64,000 bases of DNA from Planoprotostelium fungivorum (GCA_003024175.1 MDYQ01000001.1:372001-436000); one strand, 5' to 3'; counted from the first letter of the stretch, positions 1-10,251 are shown. Numbers and translations are program-made. The notes: generated by a model from the sequence alone, not told the origin.

Positions 1-1603
1 CGGAATAATACTCCTCCATTTCTTCCGGCAGAGAGATCTTATCTGCGATGATGTAATCGTAGTGATACGCTCCAGTCGTGACAGCCAAACCTGATCCAAT
101 CAGTTCATACATCTCACCATCCGTCGTCCACTAACAAACGATCACTCACCCAACCAGCAGGCCTGTATGGGTGCCGGCTTCGCAGCGAAAATATCCATTC
201 TAGAATAAGCCGTGAAGAGTCCCATGTCAATCAGAATGTCGACTTGAGCGTCGTTGATCATCTGCCCGGCGGACTCCCACGTTTGAGTCGATGGCAGGTC
301 GATCATGTGCTCCACGTGGGGTTCGATCGTCTTGTAGATGAAATCGTGGTTCTTTGGATCTGTCGTGGCGCTGTACACGAAGATCTGACGTGAGAAGTGT
401 GACGAGGCGGAAGACATTCACCTCGAACTGATCGCGATCGTGGTATTGGAACATACTGCGGATCTGAATGCCCACGGCGTGGTGACGAATGTCCGGGCTG
501 GTGACGGTCAAGTGGGCTCGTTGTAGATGGACGCTCACGATAAGTAGCCCACACGGATCCTCCTCTTACCGTCGTAGGTGGGGTATTTGTAATTCATCAT
601 GGCGGGGTAATACAACTGGGGGGTGTCACGGGATCAGTCGGTGCGTACGGTACGTACGATGGAGGAGGGGTCGTGGCTCATGGCTGAATCTCGACTGATC
701 TGGAAGATCTCGTTCATGGAGAAGGGGAGATGGATGGCCAGATAGGGATTCATCGGTACCCTCTGTTTCTTCGACAGGTAGATCTTCGATTCTGAGAAAT
801 TTCTTAGAAGGGGGGAATCCGATGAGATGTCACCGTCTACAACGGAGCCGGCGAGCCAGTAGTAATCCTCCCACAGGTTGTGTTTCCAGGAGACATCGAG
901 AACAGCGACGAGGGCGTTCAACTTCTGTCCCACGTAATGCACCTTCTTATACATCTCTCTGACGATGCAACGTCATCACATGTAGATGATCACATCAGAC
1001 TCTCACTTGGACTTGACACCTTTTTCTAGATGTCGATAGACCCAAGCCAATTGGTTGGCGTAAGAGGGATGCATGGGATCGAGTTCCTCTGCCCTCTCAT
1101 ACAAGTGCATGGACTCCTCATACTTTCCAATATCTTTGCAGTAGGATGCTTTGTGTCCGATGATATCTGGATGGTCTGGGAAGCGAATCAAGGCGGTGTC
1201 CAGTACCTGATGATTTGTAAATCAGATGATGGATGAATGTGGATCACCAGCAAGGCCTCTGTGACATTGTTCTTCTTTTTTAACGTCTGATATTCTTTGA
1301 CAAGAGCATCGACTTCATTCTTATCATCGATGAATTTGGCTTTGTTACTTCTGGATATTTCTGTCCAAGTCTTCAACGTAGCACGCCGAATTTGGTCTTC
1401 TCTCAACAAATCCTCTTCGATGTTGATTCTACCTGATGTTAATGGAACGAATGTGATCAAGTCTTGACTTACGAGATGGGAAGGAGAGGTTCGGGAGTGT
1501 ATCTCATCCATAATTCTTCAGATACAGCTGAGTTCTCCCAGCTTCCGAAGATGAACAGAGCACAAGTGGATAACAGGCAATAGCAGAGAATGGCTGCGAT
1601 CAT
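1..1603 (-). CDS. GT41 O-GlcNAc transferase-like glycosyltransferase, N-terminal membrane anchor, partial
   Basis: This gene matches the GT41 (OGT/SPINDLY) family, which transfers GlcNAc to Ser/Thr. The start ATG at 1603 opens a hydrophobic signal-anchor (MIAAILCYCLLSTCALFIFG). A helical segment with TPR character follows (YANQLAWVYRHLEKG near 1015-1060). The catalytic part carries GKRRIRVGYLS, then the OGT-typical RMDIFAAKPAPIQACWLG (about 150-220) and a TGAYHYDYIIADK stretch. I read the introns as 1433-1472, 1207-1247, 959-1006, 616-657, 498-538, 385-421 and 91-149, all small GT-AG. The C-terminal UDP-binding part lies off the left edge. Metazoan OGT is nucleocytoplasmic with about 12 TPRs, so a membrane-anchored version with few TPRs suggests action in the secretory pathway; that is inference. 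Family assignment is firm, exact exons are hand-placed. Confidence 0.85.
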
Positions 1604-1873
1604 AGATCTCGTCTTTGACGATGTGACCCAGACGACTGATTCGAAGATGCATTCTCCAAGGGCCGCGAAACATGATAGGCAATTACAGCTGCACCTACAT
1701 CCTCGTTTGGATTTGTCTCTCGTCGTGTACGGTAATGATGGGTTATTCCATCGGTTCATTGCTGCTCGGATGATACCGCATGGGGTACGATCTGCGTGAA
1801 ATGATGAGATAAACTCGATTTCGTTGTAGTGGGAAACGACAATCTACATTTGCATTGCTTTATGAAAAATTGT
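1604..1873. other. intergenic gap between two minus-strand genes
   Basis: This 270-bp stretch lies between the GT41 start and the stop of the RTA1-like gene. It must hold the GT41 promoter. I see no ORF, repeat or RNA gene in it. Confidence 0.5.
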
Positions 1874-2992
1874 CTAAGCAGTGGGGACGAGGTCTACCTT
1901 CTTCACTTCCTCTTTCTCTCTCCGGAACGCCCACGTGGGATATAAGATATTGAATATACCCATGCAGATGAGCATCATCACTCCGTCAAAGATGATGAAG
2001 TAGACTTCAGTTGTGATGATGGGACCGGTCCACCCTTCACTCAATTCTATGACACGATAGATTCCTTCTCACACTCAGTTCATTCATCGTCTCAGAAGCT
2101 CTCTCACCTCGAATGTACAGCGTGACGGTGCCGACCACCATGGCAGCCAAAAGCTTCTTCACAGCACTGCTGTCCACAGTGTTCTTCTTCGCATCCATCT
2201 TGACGTCTGAAACCTTACTCTTCAGGGGTTTGTCGTAGTAGGCACGGAGAGAATATTCCACAGCCAGGATGACAAAGAGTGTCATGGAGAAGAGCTGGAA
2301 GACGATACCACCCATCATGATGTTCGCTCCAGAGTTGGATACTTCTATATCCTTATCAGCAGCTCCACCGGCTGCTTTGGCTCCTGAGATGGAAATCAGT
2401 TGACTCGATCTCTCGTCACGGTTTACCTCCGACAGCTTGTACCACTAAAGATGCTACATCGCAGACGAGGAAGATGATACCATAGTAACGAGAGCGCACC
2501 CTGGAATATTGTTCTCCGCATTTATAGATGCTGTTCGTCATCAGCTTGATGATCCAGACACGATGCATCTCACATGTAACCCAAGATGACGTAGACGACT
2601 GCGGAGTAGAAGACGGGAGCGATGATGAGGGTGACCTGCTGGGCCAAGAAGGGGCTCAAAGATGAGGGATCTGATGAGGAGCAGACTCTGGAGATCCATC
2701 CCGCGATTTCGACTGAGATGAATCAGTTCAAGTTCGTGTCCGATTGTTTCCTCACTGACTCCTCCGATGACCATGGCCAACATCCACCACGTTCTTCGGT
2801 AGATGAGTTGACCGGTGTGAATAAGAGTCGATACACAAAATAGGACGAGTATGACAATACTGATGGACAGAGTCGGCGTGTAGCCGTAATATCTAGATCA
2901 GTGTCAGATGTATGATGGTCGTGTGGTCGATCGAGCGCTCACCCTCCATAGTCCTGTTGTGCTGATGTGATGTCGATAAAGGTGCTGTTCAT
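1874..2992 (-). CDS. RTA1-like seven-transmembrane protein
   Basis: The protein belongs to the RTA1/RSB1-like 7TM family, best known from fungi, whose members are linked to lipid translocation and drug resistance. Start ATG at 2992, stop TAG at 1874-1876. Family landmarks are in order: YYGYTPTLSISIVILVLF, RRTWWMLAMVIGGV, EIAGWISRV, YYGIIFLVCDVASLVVQAVG, GGIVFQLFSMTLFVILAVEY, and near the end ELSEGWTGPIITTEVYF followed by a hydrophobic helix. Introns read as 2893-2942, 2713-2755, 2531-2573, 2384-2426 and 2047-2107. The tail is lysine/glutamate rich and probably cytosolic. The family is confident; substrate and role in a protist are unknown. Confidence 0.85.
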
Positions 2993-3180
2993 GGTGGAAG
3001 ATGAAGAGTGTATAGCTGCTTCGATATGAACTTGGCCTGCGAGATCGGACTTCGGATGCCGAATATCGGGTACCGAGGAACTTCATCACGGAGATAAAGT
3101 TGTCTTCGCGGGGTTTCACACGGCGAGCAATCTAGATCTGACTTTGTACGAAAACAATGACGTAGCTGAATCGACTTTCA
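2993..3180. other. upstream region of the RTA1-like gene
   Basis: This holds the presumptive promoter and 5' UTR of the minus-strand RTA1-like gene. It borders the first mosaic repeat copy. I see nothing coding. Confidence 0.4.
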
Positions 3181-3382
3181 GCATTTTCAAAAGTTAAAGA
3201 TGACAAGAAGAACGTGTGTCGTCTACAGAGATGTCAATTCGAACGAAGATGTTGGAAGAGAAGCACAGAAGAGGAGAGATAGAGAAACAGTTCGATACAA
3301 ATATTCTTTATTGGAGTAGTGGAAAGAGAAGTCCAGAAGGGGAGAGAGATAGAGAGAGAAAGAGAAGGCCAGAGGCTGTACC
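3181..3382 (-). repeat. dispersed mosaic repeat, pyrimidine-rich tail module (copy R3)
   Basis: On the minus strand this begins GTACAGCCTCTGGCC, runs through a CTCT-rich stretch to an AATAAAG and ends TTTTGAAAATGC. The same sequence, about 200 bp and only modestly diverged, lies at 42913-43120 (+). A shorter version is at 4475-4570 (+). In all three copies the unit follows a CAG (or CAG-like) trinucleotide. It has no coding potential that I trust. An AATAAA near the 3' part suggests derivation from a transcript or retro-element end. Confidence 0.75.
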
Positions 3383-4125
3383 TGGGCGAAAAGTGATCTC
3401 AACCGCCGCTTCCTCTCTTACGTAACGCTGCCGCTCTTTTTCCAAATTTCTTTCAAATTTCTCGATCGGGTGACCGATGTGACGTGTTTTACTCCAATTT
3501 CGTCGCAAAGAACAAAAAAATGCGCACGATGCCCCTATCCATTGTCTCTTCCGGTCCTTGTGTGTCACCTCTCGAGCCTTTCAGTGCTCATTAACAGCTT
3601 AAGTCGTCGTTGTGTATGTCTCTTATGTATAAAGCTGAGAAGAAGCTCCATCGATATCGATAAAATCATCGATGATAGAGGAATAGATCTCACTTGCGTT
3701 CTCAGATCTGTCAGACATTCCTCCTACCCTCGATATTTCATCCAATTATCTGTCAATCGAGTCGTCCAAAGTTACGCGTTAAGAGAAAATGGGATTCAGT
3801 GAATGCCATTCGGTGAACGAACAGTCGATTACGTGGCCTTACAAAAGCAGCACCTCAGCTTCATTCTTCGTCCAGCCACCACACGAGCAACCACTACTAC
3901 ATACACACACGAACAGCCTCTAACAGAGGTATGGACACGCTACCCACTACACCTCACCCAAGATGACCTTTCTTCGACGACGGCTTCTTCAGACTCTGCT
4001 TGGCCTTCCGTATCTACATTCCGCACAAGGCTTCTCTTCGCTTCCGCCACTCACGAGTCAACATCATCCATAGATCATCTTCACATTACTGATCGAGTCG
4101 AACAGATGCAGGAAGACGATGGACG
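3383..4125 (+). other. unassigned, gene-poor stretch with a long open frame (3803-4441)
   Basis: From 3803 a plus frame stays open for 212 codons and runs into the repeat module at 4126. Its first 110 codons are rich in Thr, Ser and Pro with no recognisable domain. Codon content looks more like low-complexity CA/CT-rich DNA than a conserved protein. It may be the unique part of a repeat element or an unrecognised gene. I do not call a gene here. Confidence 0.3.
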
Positions 4126-4570
4126 AGAGACAAGAGAAGGTTGCGCTCCTCTACCACATCAAACGATAGCAGTCAGCTCTTCTCTCTTTTCTCTCACGAG
4201 TCAACGAGATCGAAGAAAGACCGTAGAGCTATCTGTCACTGTTGTGGCGAGCGAGAGACAGAGGCAGATACCGTCAGACTCACCAACAACTCTCGCTGTT
4301 CTGTGCAGACTCCACTACTACCGATGTCTGTGCAAAGCAGGGGGAACCGCACAGAGCCAGGCGTCGGACGTCTTCTCTGACCGGAGTGTCTGTCTCTTTC
4401 TCTACGGAGAGGAGCAGCGCGATGAAGGTAGGCGAGTGTGAGTCAAGGATGAAGGACATGGCCAGACGTCCCAGGTACAGCCTCTGGCCTTCTCTTTCTC
4501 TCTCTCTATCTCTTTCCTCTTCTGGACTTCTCTTTTGACCTTTCGTAATAAAGAATGGATGAATTGAACT
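4126..4570 (+). repeat. dispersed mosaic repeat (copy R1), three modules
   Basis: Module M1 (4126-4308) is nearly identical, over about 183 bp, to 42693-42876. It starts GAGAGACAAGAGAAGG and ends CTGTGCAG. One of its frames encodes a short Cys/His cluster (CHCCGERETEAD). A unique stretch follows, then a diverged M2-like module (GCGATGAAGGTAGGCGAG, 4418-4474) ending in CCCAG. The pyrimidine-rich M3 module starts at 4475 and carries AATAAAG near 4547. Modules join at CAG/GT-like boundaries, as if exon-like pieces were shuffled. Confidence 0.8.
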
Positions 4571-4863
4571 GTCTTTCTGTCGTTTAATATTGTGATGATG
4601 AAGAGTATGTTCTTGCGATGAGTCATCGGCCATCTCTGTTGTACTGGAATACCATAAATATATGAAATGATTGTAGATCACCATGGTATTGATCGAATCA
4701 ATGCAAAGTGAAGAGACAATCTATTAGCAGCATTACAAAGATCCCGTTCCCTTCCATTGGAAGTCCATGGCATTCTTTGGCTTCTCGGAGACCAAGTTAG
4801 TGGTGAGGAAGAATTCTCGCCTCACCCCTGCATGTGTTCAATCTCCGACAGGAGTTGGGTGTT

Positions 4864-5364
4864 CTAAGCCGTCAGCACGGTGACCATGTGTTCGGCTCGT
4901 TGTAGATCGTCGTTATTCCTCGTGAGTTCCTCGGAAATTCCGCTCGACATTTGTGACTTCTTCAGGGCCTCCGTTTGCATCCGAGTATTTTCCTCGGTCA
5001 GACTCTTCACCTTGACCTTCGCGAAGGAGAAATTTCGACGACACTTCACCGATAATTTCGCGCAAGTCTTCTCGTATCGAAGGAGAGAATCCAACTTTTC
5101 GTTGACAGCAGCCACCTCCCTCTCCATCTTTGCATTTGTGGCTGTAAATACTGAGCGTCTACAACGTTGTACATCTTCACCTCTCAACTGTACGTTCTGA
5201 TCCCTCAGTTCATCCGTCTCTTCGGATAATTTCATATTTTCTCCGATGAGCTTGTCTCGCTGCGTCACAGCATCTTTCGTCTTCTGCACTCTCGTCTCCA
5301 ATAATTGTGCCAGCTGTTCCTTCTCGTTTTCGATTCTGCAACGAGGTCTTCCCTCACCAATCAT
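4864..5364 (-). CDS. coiled-coil protein, possibly a gene fragment
   Basis: This is a single long frame of about 165 residues, rich in Glu, Lys, Arg, Gln and Leu with heptad-like spacing throughout (for example ENEKEQLAQLLETRVQ and KSLTEENTRMQTEALKK). That predicts a continuous coiled coil. The start is uncertain, because the first codons read through a possible intron (GTGAGG...TTGCAG) at about 5343-5364. The frame stops at TAG 4864-4866, yet the same frame continues past it with more coiled-coil-like codons (NTQLLSEIEHMQ), so a small intron ending in that TAG is possible. It lies between two repeat copies and may be the surviving part of a larger gene. No function is assigned. Confidence 0.45.
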   Translation of the reverse strand: MIGEGRPRCRIENEKEQLAQLLETRVQKTKDAVTQRDKLIGENMKLSEETDELRDQNVQLRGEDVQRCRRSVFTATNAKMEREVAAVNEKLDSLLRYEKTCAKLSVKCRRNFSFAKVKVKSLTEENTRMQTEALKKSQMSSGISEELTRNNDDLQRAEHMVTVLTA

Positions 5365-5473
5365 TCATCATATTCCATACTCTAGAACAGATTCAGAATG
5401 TCCAAGATCCGTTTCGCCGCACAGATGAAGACACGAAAGTGAATGATTCTGGCCGGAGTGGAGCAACCCTTTC

Positions 5474-5650
5474 GAGGGTCTCTACGATGAAGGCAGGCGA
5501 GTGTCTGACGAGGCTGTGGTGTACGGGGTATGGCCGTACCCAGCCAAGGTAGAACATCGGCGTTCCTTCTTCTCTCGAAGGTGCATCAGACATCACTGGT
5601 ACACACTGAACACACTGGCGCCGCTTTGAATAAATCCATCTGTATCGTTC
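5474..5650 (+). repeat. dispersed repeat, M2 module (copy B1)
   Basis: GAGGGTCTCTACGATGAAGG through GGCCGTACCCAGCC matches the copies at 13285-13360 (+) and 46631-46746 (-). It contains the near-palindrome GTACGG..GGCCGTAC. The sequence downstream differs from the other copies but ends with an AATAAAT at about 5630, again like the end of a transcript. Confidence 0.75.
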
Positions 5651-5825
5651 TGATTTCATCTCTGTGACAATCTCCTTGTTTCAGCATCTTCACATGATGG
5701 TCACGAGATGATCAACGACAAGATATTCCATCTGCCGATCAAGCAATTCATCGTTCGATCATCATCTCTGCGAATCGTATTGGATTTTATAGAATCACAC
5801 GAGGATCACATGACGAACGACTTCA

Positions 5826-6275
5826 TCAACCTTTATCATCACGCGAACAACATCGATCTGTCACTCGAATGAGACAAGGCTTCCAGCGGTACACGGTTGC
5901 CATGGCATTGCACTGATGCAACAGAGTGTACATCATCGTCCAAGAAAATATCCCCGGCTCTCTCATCAGGGTCCATCTGATTCCCTCAGTATCCCATCTA
6001 CAACGATCGTCGACACGTCTGTCGACATTGTGTGATTCGAAGCATCTTCTGTGAAGTTTCTCATCGCAGCGGAAGAGAGGGACGTGAAGGGTACGAGATC
6101 GTACATTGGATCGCACACACTTGCATCTCCAAAGTCGATCAACCCTGATGGCTGCCAATCGTAGACTTCTCTCAGATATTCTGCCGAAAATAAGCTCGTT
6201 GTAGAAGCAGAGATCTCATGGAAAATTCGTCACCTTCTCCACGCTTCGTCGTGTCTAAGACATCAGGTTGGGTGT
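5826..6275 (-). pseudogene. APH/choline-kinase-like phosphotransferase, C-lobe only (partial or remnant gene)
   Basis: The minus strand encodes YDWQPSGLIDFGDASVCDP followed by MYDLVPFT. This is the metal-binding IDFGDA-x-GDPxYDL block of aminoglycoside-phosphotransferase-fold small-molecule kinases. After a probable 50-nt intron (about 5975-6024) comes FSWTMMYTLLHQCNAM, which fits the downstream helix of the same fold. Upstream, a short exon (about 6231-6275) joins through an intron ending at 6181. I find no N-lobe and no HGDxHxxN catalytic loop within the next kilobase, so the gene looks truncated. Repeats flank it on both sides. It could still be the 3' end of a gene whose upstream exons I failed to see. 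Confidence 0.45.
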
Positions 6276-6299
6276 CATCTGATCATCATGGTCGGCCGT

Positions 6300-7040
6300 T
6301 CGAATAAAAACAAATGTTATTGTTTTAGATGCCGATCAATTCCCGTATTCATCTTCTATCGAATATCTGCAATACTCGCCGCCCTCTCCATGACATACAT
6401 CATCACATGCCATTGGGTTCTCCTTCTTCTTTATCATCATCTTGACCATATATGTCCATAAGATGGTCATCCATCTGTTGTCTGTCTGGCTGAAATGTAC
6501 ACAGCAAAAGAGAGAGCTTCCAAAAGCTTGACCCACCGACTGCTCTCTCCAAAAACGAAAGATGAGGGTAGGGGATAAAAAGACAGCCACCCCAGTGGTG
6601 ACCGGACGTGAGGGGAGCCTCGTGAGATTAATGGAGACTAACTCCCTCAGTTGCGATTCTACACGTTCGCCGTCTGTAAATCCTCTCTGCTGCTTTGACG
6701 TCGTTCCTGTATTTTCTCTCCTCTTCTGCATTATGGTTCTTCTCTCTTCTTCCTCTTACCCACTCTTTCTCACCTCATTCGCTTCCCTCTCGAACTCTTC
6801 TCTCTCTACTGTCTCTCTCTCCATTCTTTGCTTCTCTCTTCCTATTTCTTCCCTCTCTGATGTCTCTCGCCCTTCTCCCAAAGGCATCGCTATTACAAGA
6901 TTCATCTCTTTTACTCTTTTCCTTCACCTTGCTGTCTATTCTTCCCTCCTCTTCTCTCCTCTATCAGCTCTCACTCTGTTCTTTGTCTCATCATTTCGCT
7001 CCGATTTCGATCAAACACCAAGTTGAATCATTCCTAATCA
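6300..7040. other. gene-poor region with a 300-bp polypyrimidine block
   Basis: From about 6700 to 7010 the plus strand is almost all C and T (CTCTT and CTTC runs), giving long but compositionally driven open frames of Leu/Ser/Phe. I do not regard these as genes. The tract resembles the CT-rich tail of the mosaic repeats (M3) in style, so this may be a diverged relative. Nothing else is recognisable from 6300 to 6700. Confidence 0.45.
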
Positions 7041-7307
7041 CCTTTGACGACCGCTCCTATCTGAACAGACATCTCCTCTGCTTCCTTGTGCTCTGCTTCC
7101 GTCCGTCTGACTCAGGCACAATCACTCTCAAAGTAGCCACCTTTTTGTATGTCAGAAGGTGTCCAGAGCAGAGACTATGGTACTCTCACTCTCATCAGTC
7201 TTTGTTTAGAGGAGAGCTGACCATGTGTATCTGTACTCCCTCCGCCTTGTGTATCTGAACGCCGCAGCTGTTTTCCGACACGTTGTAGATGATTTCCATG
7301 ATTTTTT

Positions 7308-7571
7308 CTCAATTATCGAACACAACACCGCATCACGATTGAGTCGAGACTGAGGTTAATTAGCAGTTGGAATCTACCATACCGACTAGTTGCAGAACAA
7401 CATCGACTTTCGATACGTCTGCTAGTCCGTTCCAGACTAACATCGGTCCCCAATACTCCCCTCTCCTCGACAACTGAGTCACTGACCACACGATCGTCTA
7501 TGGGTCACCGTGAGCGTCCTCGACTGACATACTCAGAAAGAATGTCATGGACCAGAGGAGGACTCTCATCT
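7308..7571 (-). CDS. putative small secreted peptide
   Basis: ATG at 7571 opens a signal-peptide-like start (MRVLLWSMTFFLSMSVEDAH). A 35-nt GT-AG intron (about 7479-7513) keeps the frame into a short Arg/Ser-rich stretch ending ...VMRCCVR before a TAA at about 7308. A second optional intron would shorten it. Nothing homologous is recognisable and the ORF is short, so this is a weak call, made because of the signal peptide and a clean intron. Confidence 0.3.
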
Positions 7572-8405
7572 TGAATTATCTTTCTCGTTGCCTATTTCGA
7601 CAACAAGACGGGTAGAGATGAGCATCGCCCGATGGAAATGATGTGTATTTGAAGATGTCTGAAGAGGAAGAAAGGTACAAGATGAGATTGAATAAATTGG
7701 ATAGAATGAAGTGTCTATTGCTCTCGTTCGGATAGACCAATGGCGTCGAGAGAGAGATGGCTGCGTGTCACTGGCATCATCCATCTCCACAGTGGCTTAG
7801 CCTTTCCCTTCTCTGTGATGGTGTCTGTGGTTGTCGCCTGGACGATAGGGGGGCAGATTGTGCTGGATGATGTTCATTTTTAAGGGGATAAAGGATTTGT
7901 GGTTTGTGTACTTGATGGTGGTGACCTGTTGGTCAGTGACGACGGGTTGGAGAAAACAAACGTGATAGAGGTTATGATGGTTGCAACTGTGAGACATTAG
8001 TTCTATCTATCGGTTGTAAACAGGAAGAGGGGGTCGGTCATCTTGGTCCTCCTTCTTTCGTGTGAAAGCATTTTCATGGACATCGGGTGGGGATCAGTTG
8101 CTCGATGGGTCGTGTGGTTGCATTGTCTGTGAGGGGGGGTTTTATGGGATGGCTTGAAATGGATGAGCTACGTATGGTTATGTCGGGTGTGTGGATTTGG
8201 AGCTCTTGATTTAGACTCTTACATAATTCTTATCAATATTGACCGTGGCCTTGCGTGTTGATCGGATGTTCGTTCCGGAGAAAAGTCCCTCTCTGTATAT
8301 GGTGGTGATCACCTCACATCACATTAACCCCAAACAAGGATAAAATCCCGTACACTCATAATTCGAGGACTTATTTTTTTCTGCGCATTTATACCAAATT
8401 AATGA
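7572..8405. other. intergenic, no supportable gene
   Basis: Short ORFs on both strands have no conserved features or plausible intron structure. The part after about 7990 is T/G rich on the plus strand. The phrase CACATTAACCCCAA near 8323 recurs in a similar form near 59211, possibly a shared promoter element. Confidence 0.4.
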
Positions 8406-8876
8406 TGGATTTTTTTATTGTTCAGGAACCACATCAGTAATAGCAGTCTGCCCATTTTAGCAATCTGTCCATTGATTGATCGCCTCACTGAAGCAACCAA
8501 GCGCATCTGCAGAGAGGTAGGTAAATGTCGTTGCCTTCCTCTCTTGAATCTCTCTGCAGTTGAACGAAATCATCCTTGTCTGCTTCCGTGAGTGATGTTT
8601 CTCTCGTGGCCTAACTCTTCTGTCTTCTTTCCTCTTAGATTCTCTCTGGCATTGAGGATGCCACATTCATCGCACCAGACGAGAACGCTGGTGTTGACCC
8701 ACTGACCATTCAAATCAAAACGACGAAGATCTTTCGGTAGGGGAAGCTGATAGTCATTTTCTACATTCCAACGGAGGGCATCCCACATTCGACAGCAACG
8801 CCAGTTCCAGCACAACAGCACCTGTGGAGATAGAGGAGATATCATCCTTGCCAGCATCAAACACGTTCGCATCTTC
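8406..8876 (-). CDS. hypothetical small protein gene
   Basis: On the minus strand an ATG near 8876 starts MEDANVFDAGKDDISSIST. A plausible intron leads into NDYQLPLPKDLRRFDLNGQW and a CDEC motif. At least one more intron is needed before the end near 8456, and I could not place it uniquely. An AATAAA lies just after the stop region on this strand (about 8418), which supports a transcript end here. The protein is unrecognised, with no signal peptide or membrane segment. Confidence 0.35.
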
Positions 8877-8879
8877 CAT

Positions 8880-9640
8880 ATATAACTCTCGATTCGATAT
8901 ATAGAAGATTATTCTCTCCAGATCAACACCACCTCAGATCATCACCGCCTCAGATCATCATCACCTGGATCAAGTTGAGAAGAGCCGACGGCGTCACGAA
9001 TGTCATCTGCGGAAATTCTATCTGATAGAGAGTGGTAACTTCTGAAACGACATGATTGAACGACGTCGAACATGGGTGATAAGGAACATGATATAGAAAT
9101 ACAAAGAAGAGGCGGCTTTCGTTTCTTTTCTTTATCTGTACAGTGTCTGTGGCCTTGAGTGAAAAACTGTGCGACGAATCGATACACAGGGAAAATCGAG
9201 CCAGCAGAATTTAACGTCTATGCACTCCCAGTCGGCCCACCTGTGCATTGACCTATGTGTGAGAAGTCAGTCAAGAGAAAAGACTCACCTATATGTAAGA
9301 GAGATATTTTTGGGGATGAAATGTGAACAGGTCGTCGATCTTTCCAGGCTGGAATTGTTATTATCGTGCAGATGGAATGAACGAGACACTTGTGAGATAG
9401 CTCAGAGAGAGAGAGACCACCTTCGACTCACTGGAAGCGTGTGTGTCAATGAACGTGATCTCCTCTTCTCTCATTCAGTCCCATCGTGCTCGTGTGGTTC
9501 GCCACCATTGCCGTCCTCGCCGTCTCTCACCTCATCGACCGCCCCGACCTCTTTCAAATGTCTCATTCTACGGTACGCCCTACGCTCTCTCTTTACAAAC
9601 GGCTTGAACTTGGTTTCACACAAATGATGTCTTCTTGGCC
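8880..9640 (+). other. uncertain region with one candidate transmembrane exon (about 9480-9630)
   Basis: After a clean intron-like segment ending CTCTCATTCAG at about 9478, the plus strand encodes PIVLVWFATIAVLAVSHLID, a good transmembrane helix. The frame ends at TAA near 9640. Upstream exons could not be assembled. This might be the last exon of a small tail-anchored protein. The rest of the stretch shows nothing convincing. Confidence 0.25.
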
Positions 9641-9797
9641 GTAAAGGGATCAGGTGAGTGTTGAGATGATGTCCTGTGCTGAACTATCTCGGACGATACA
9701 AAGGTATGGAATGGGAGGATGGGTGACGCTGATGAACGCAGATGTTCGACTGCTACTTCGTACCTGACGCGTGTCACTCTCTCTCCCTCCTCTCCTC

Positions 9798-10251
9798 TCA
9801 CTTTTCATCTTCCAGTAGACCAGTGTAGTGAGCGACGCTGGCGATGGGAATCGGGGTGTACTGCGCAGATGTGAGATATGCGATGGATCTGCGACTCACA
9901 GAGATCAGTACGTCGAGGATGGAAGTGAGAATAACGGTAGAGAGGGCTACGGGCATATAGCCCTTGAAGAGTTGCTTCCAAACCAAGCGAGTGTCTCTGA
10001 CCGTAGCGGCTGAGCTGATGGAGCGCCGTACGATATGAACTGCCGGCGCAGAGACCGAAGCCCATGAGACCGAAGATGATTCTGGAAGATTGAGATGTGA
10101 TGATCGTGATGGCGACATCACGCCATCACGATCATCACATCAACTCCATTCTCTCGTTGTCTTGGATGGCTGGACAGAGATCTCTCGATCGGTGGACTAT
10201 GAATATTTGGGTGATGGACGTGAAGACGTTGAAAGTCTTCTGACACAACAT
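9798..10251 (-). CDS. small membrane protein of unknown family (about 100 aa)
   Basis: Four exons join in frame: 10251-10145, 10081-10032, 9994-9900 and 9860-9798 (stop TGA). The product has a hydrophobic glycine-rich helix (IIFGLMGFGLCAGSSY) and a second hydrophobic helix (PVALSTVILTSILDVLI), so a two- to three-helix membrane protein is likely. Intron 1 (10082-10144) is almost wholly a perfect inverted repeat with 21-bp arms. The start is only about 130 bp from the divergent sialate O-acetylesterase start, implying a shared promoter. I do not recognise the family. Confidence 0.55.
10094..10141. repeat. perfect inverted repeat inside an intron (21-bp arms, 6-nt loop)
   Basis: Arm 10094-10114 (GATGTGATGATCGTGATGG plus CG) is the exact reverse complement of 10121-10141, separated by ACATCA. 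It fills most of a 63-nt intron of the small membrane protein gene. In RNA it would form a strong hairpin bringing the two splice sites together. Confidence 0.9.

Noticed and set aside
4242-4380. CHCC cluster resembling a zinc knuckle in the repeat module M1
   Set aside because: Only one such short cluster, in one of several open frames, and the frame has no flanking domain. Not enough to call a protein or an element family.
6562-7258. Long Leu/Ser/Phe-rich open frames on the plus strand
   Set aside because: They follow from an almost pure C/T tract. There is no codon bias, intron or conserved motif, and overlapping frames are equally open.
7200-7290. Minus-strand frame resembling the CARP domain of cyclase-associated protein
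   Set aside because: Only about 20 residues fit loosely; the frame ends at once and no other CAP domain is near.
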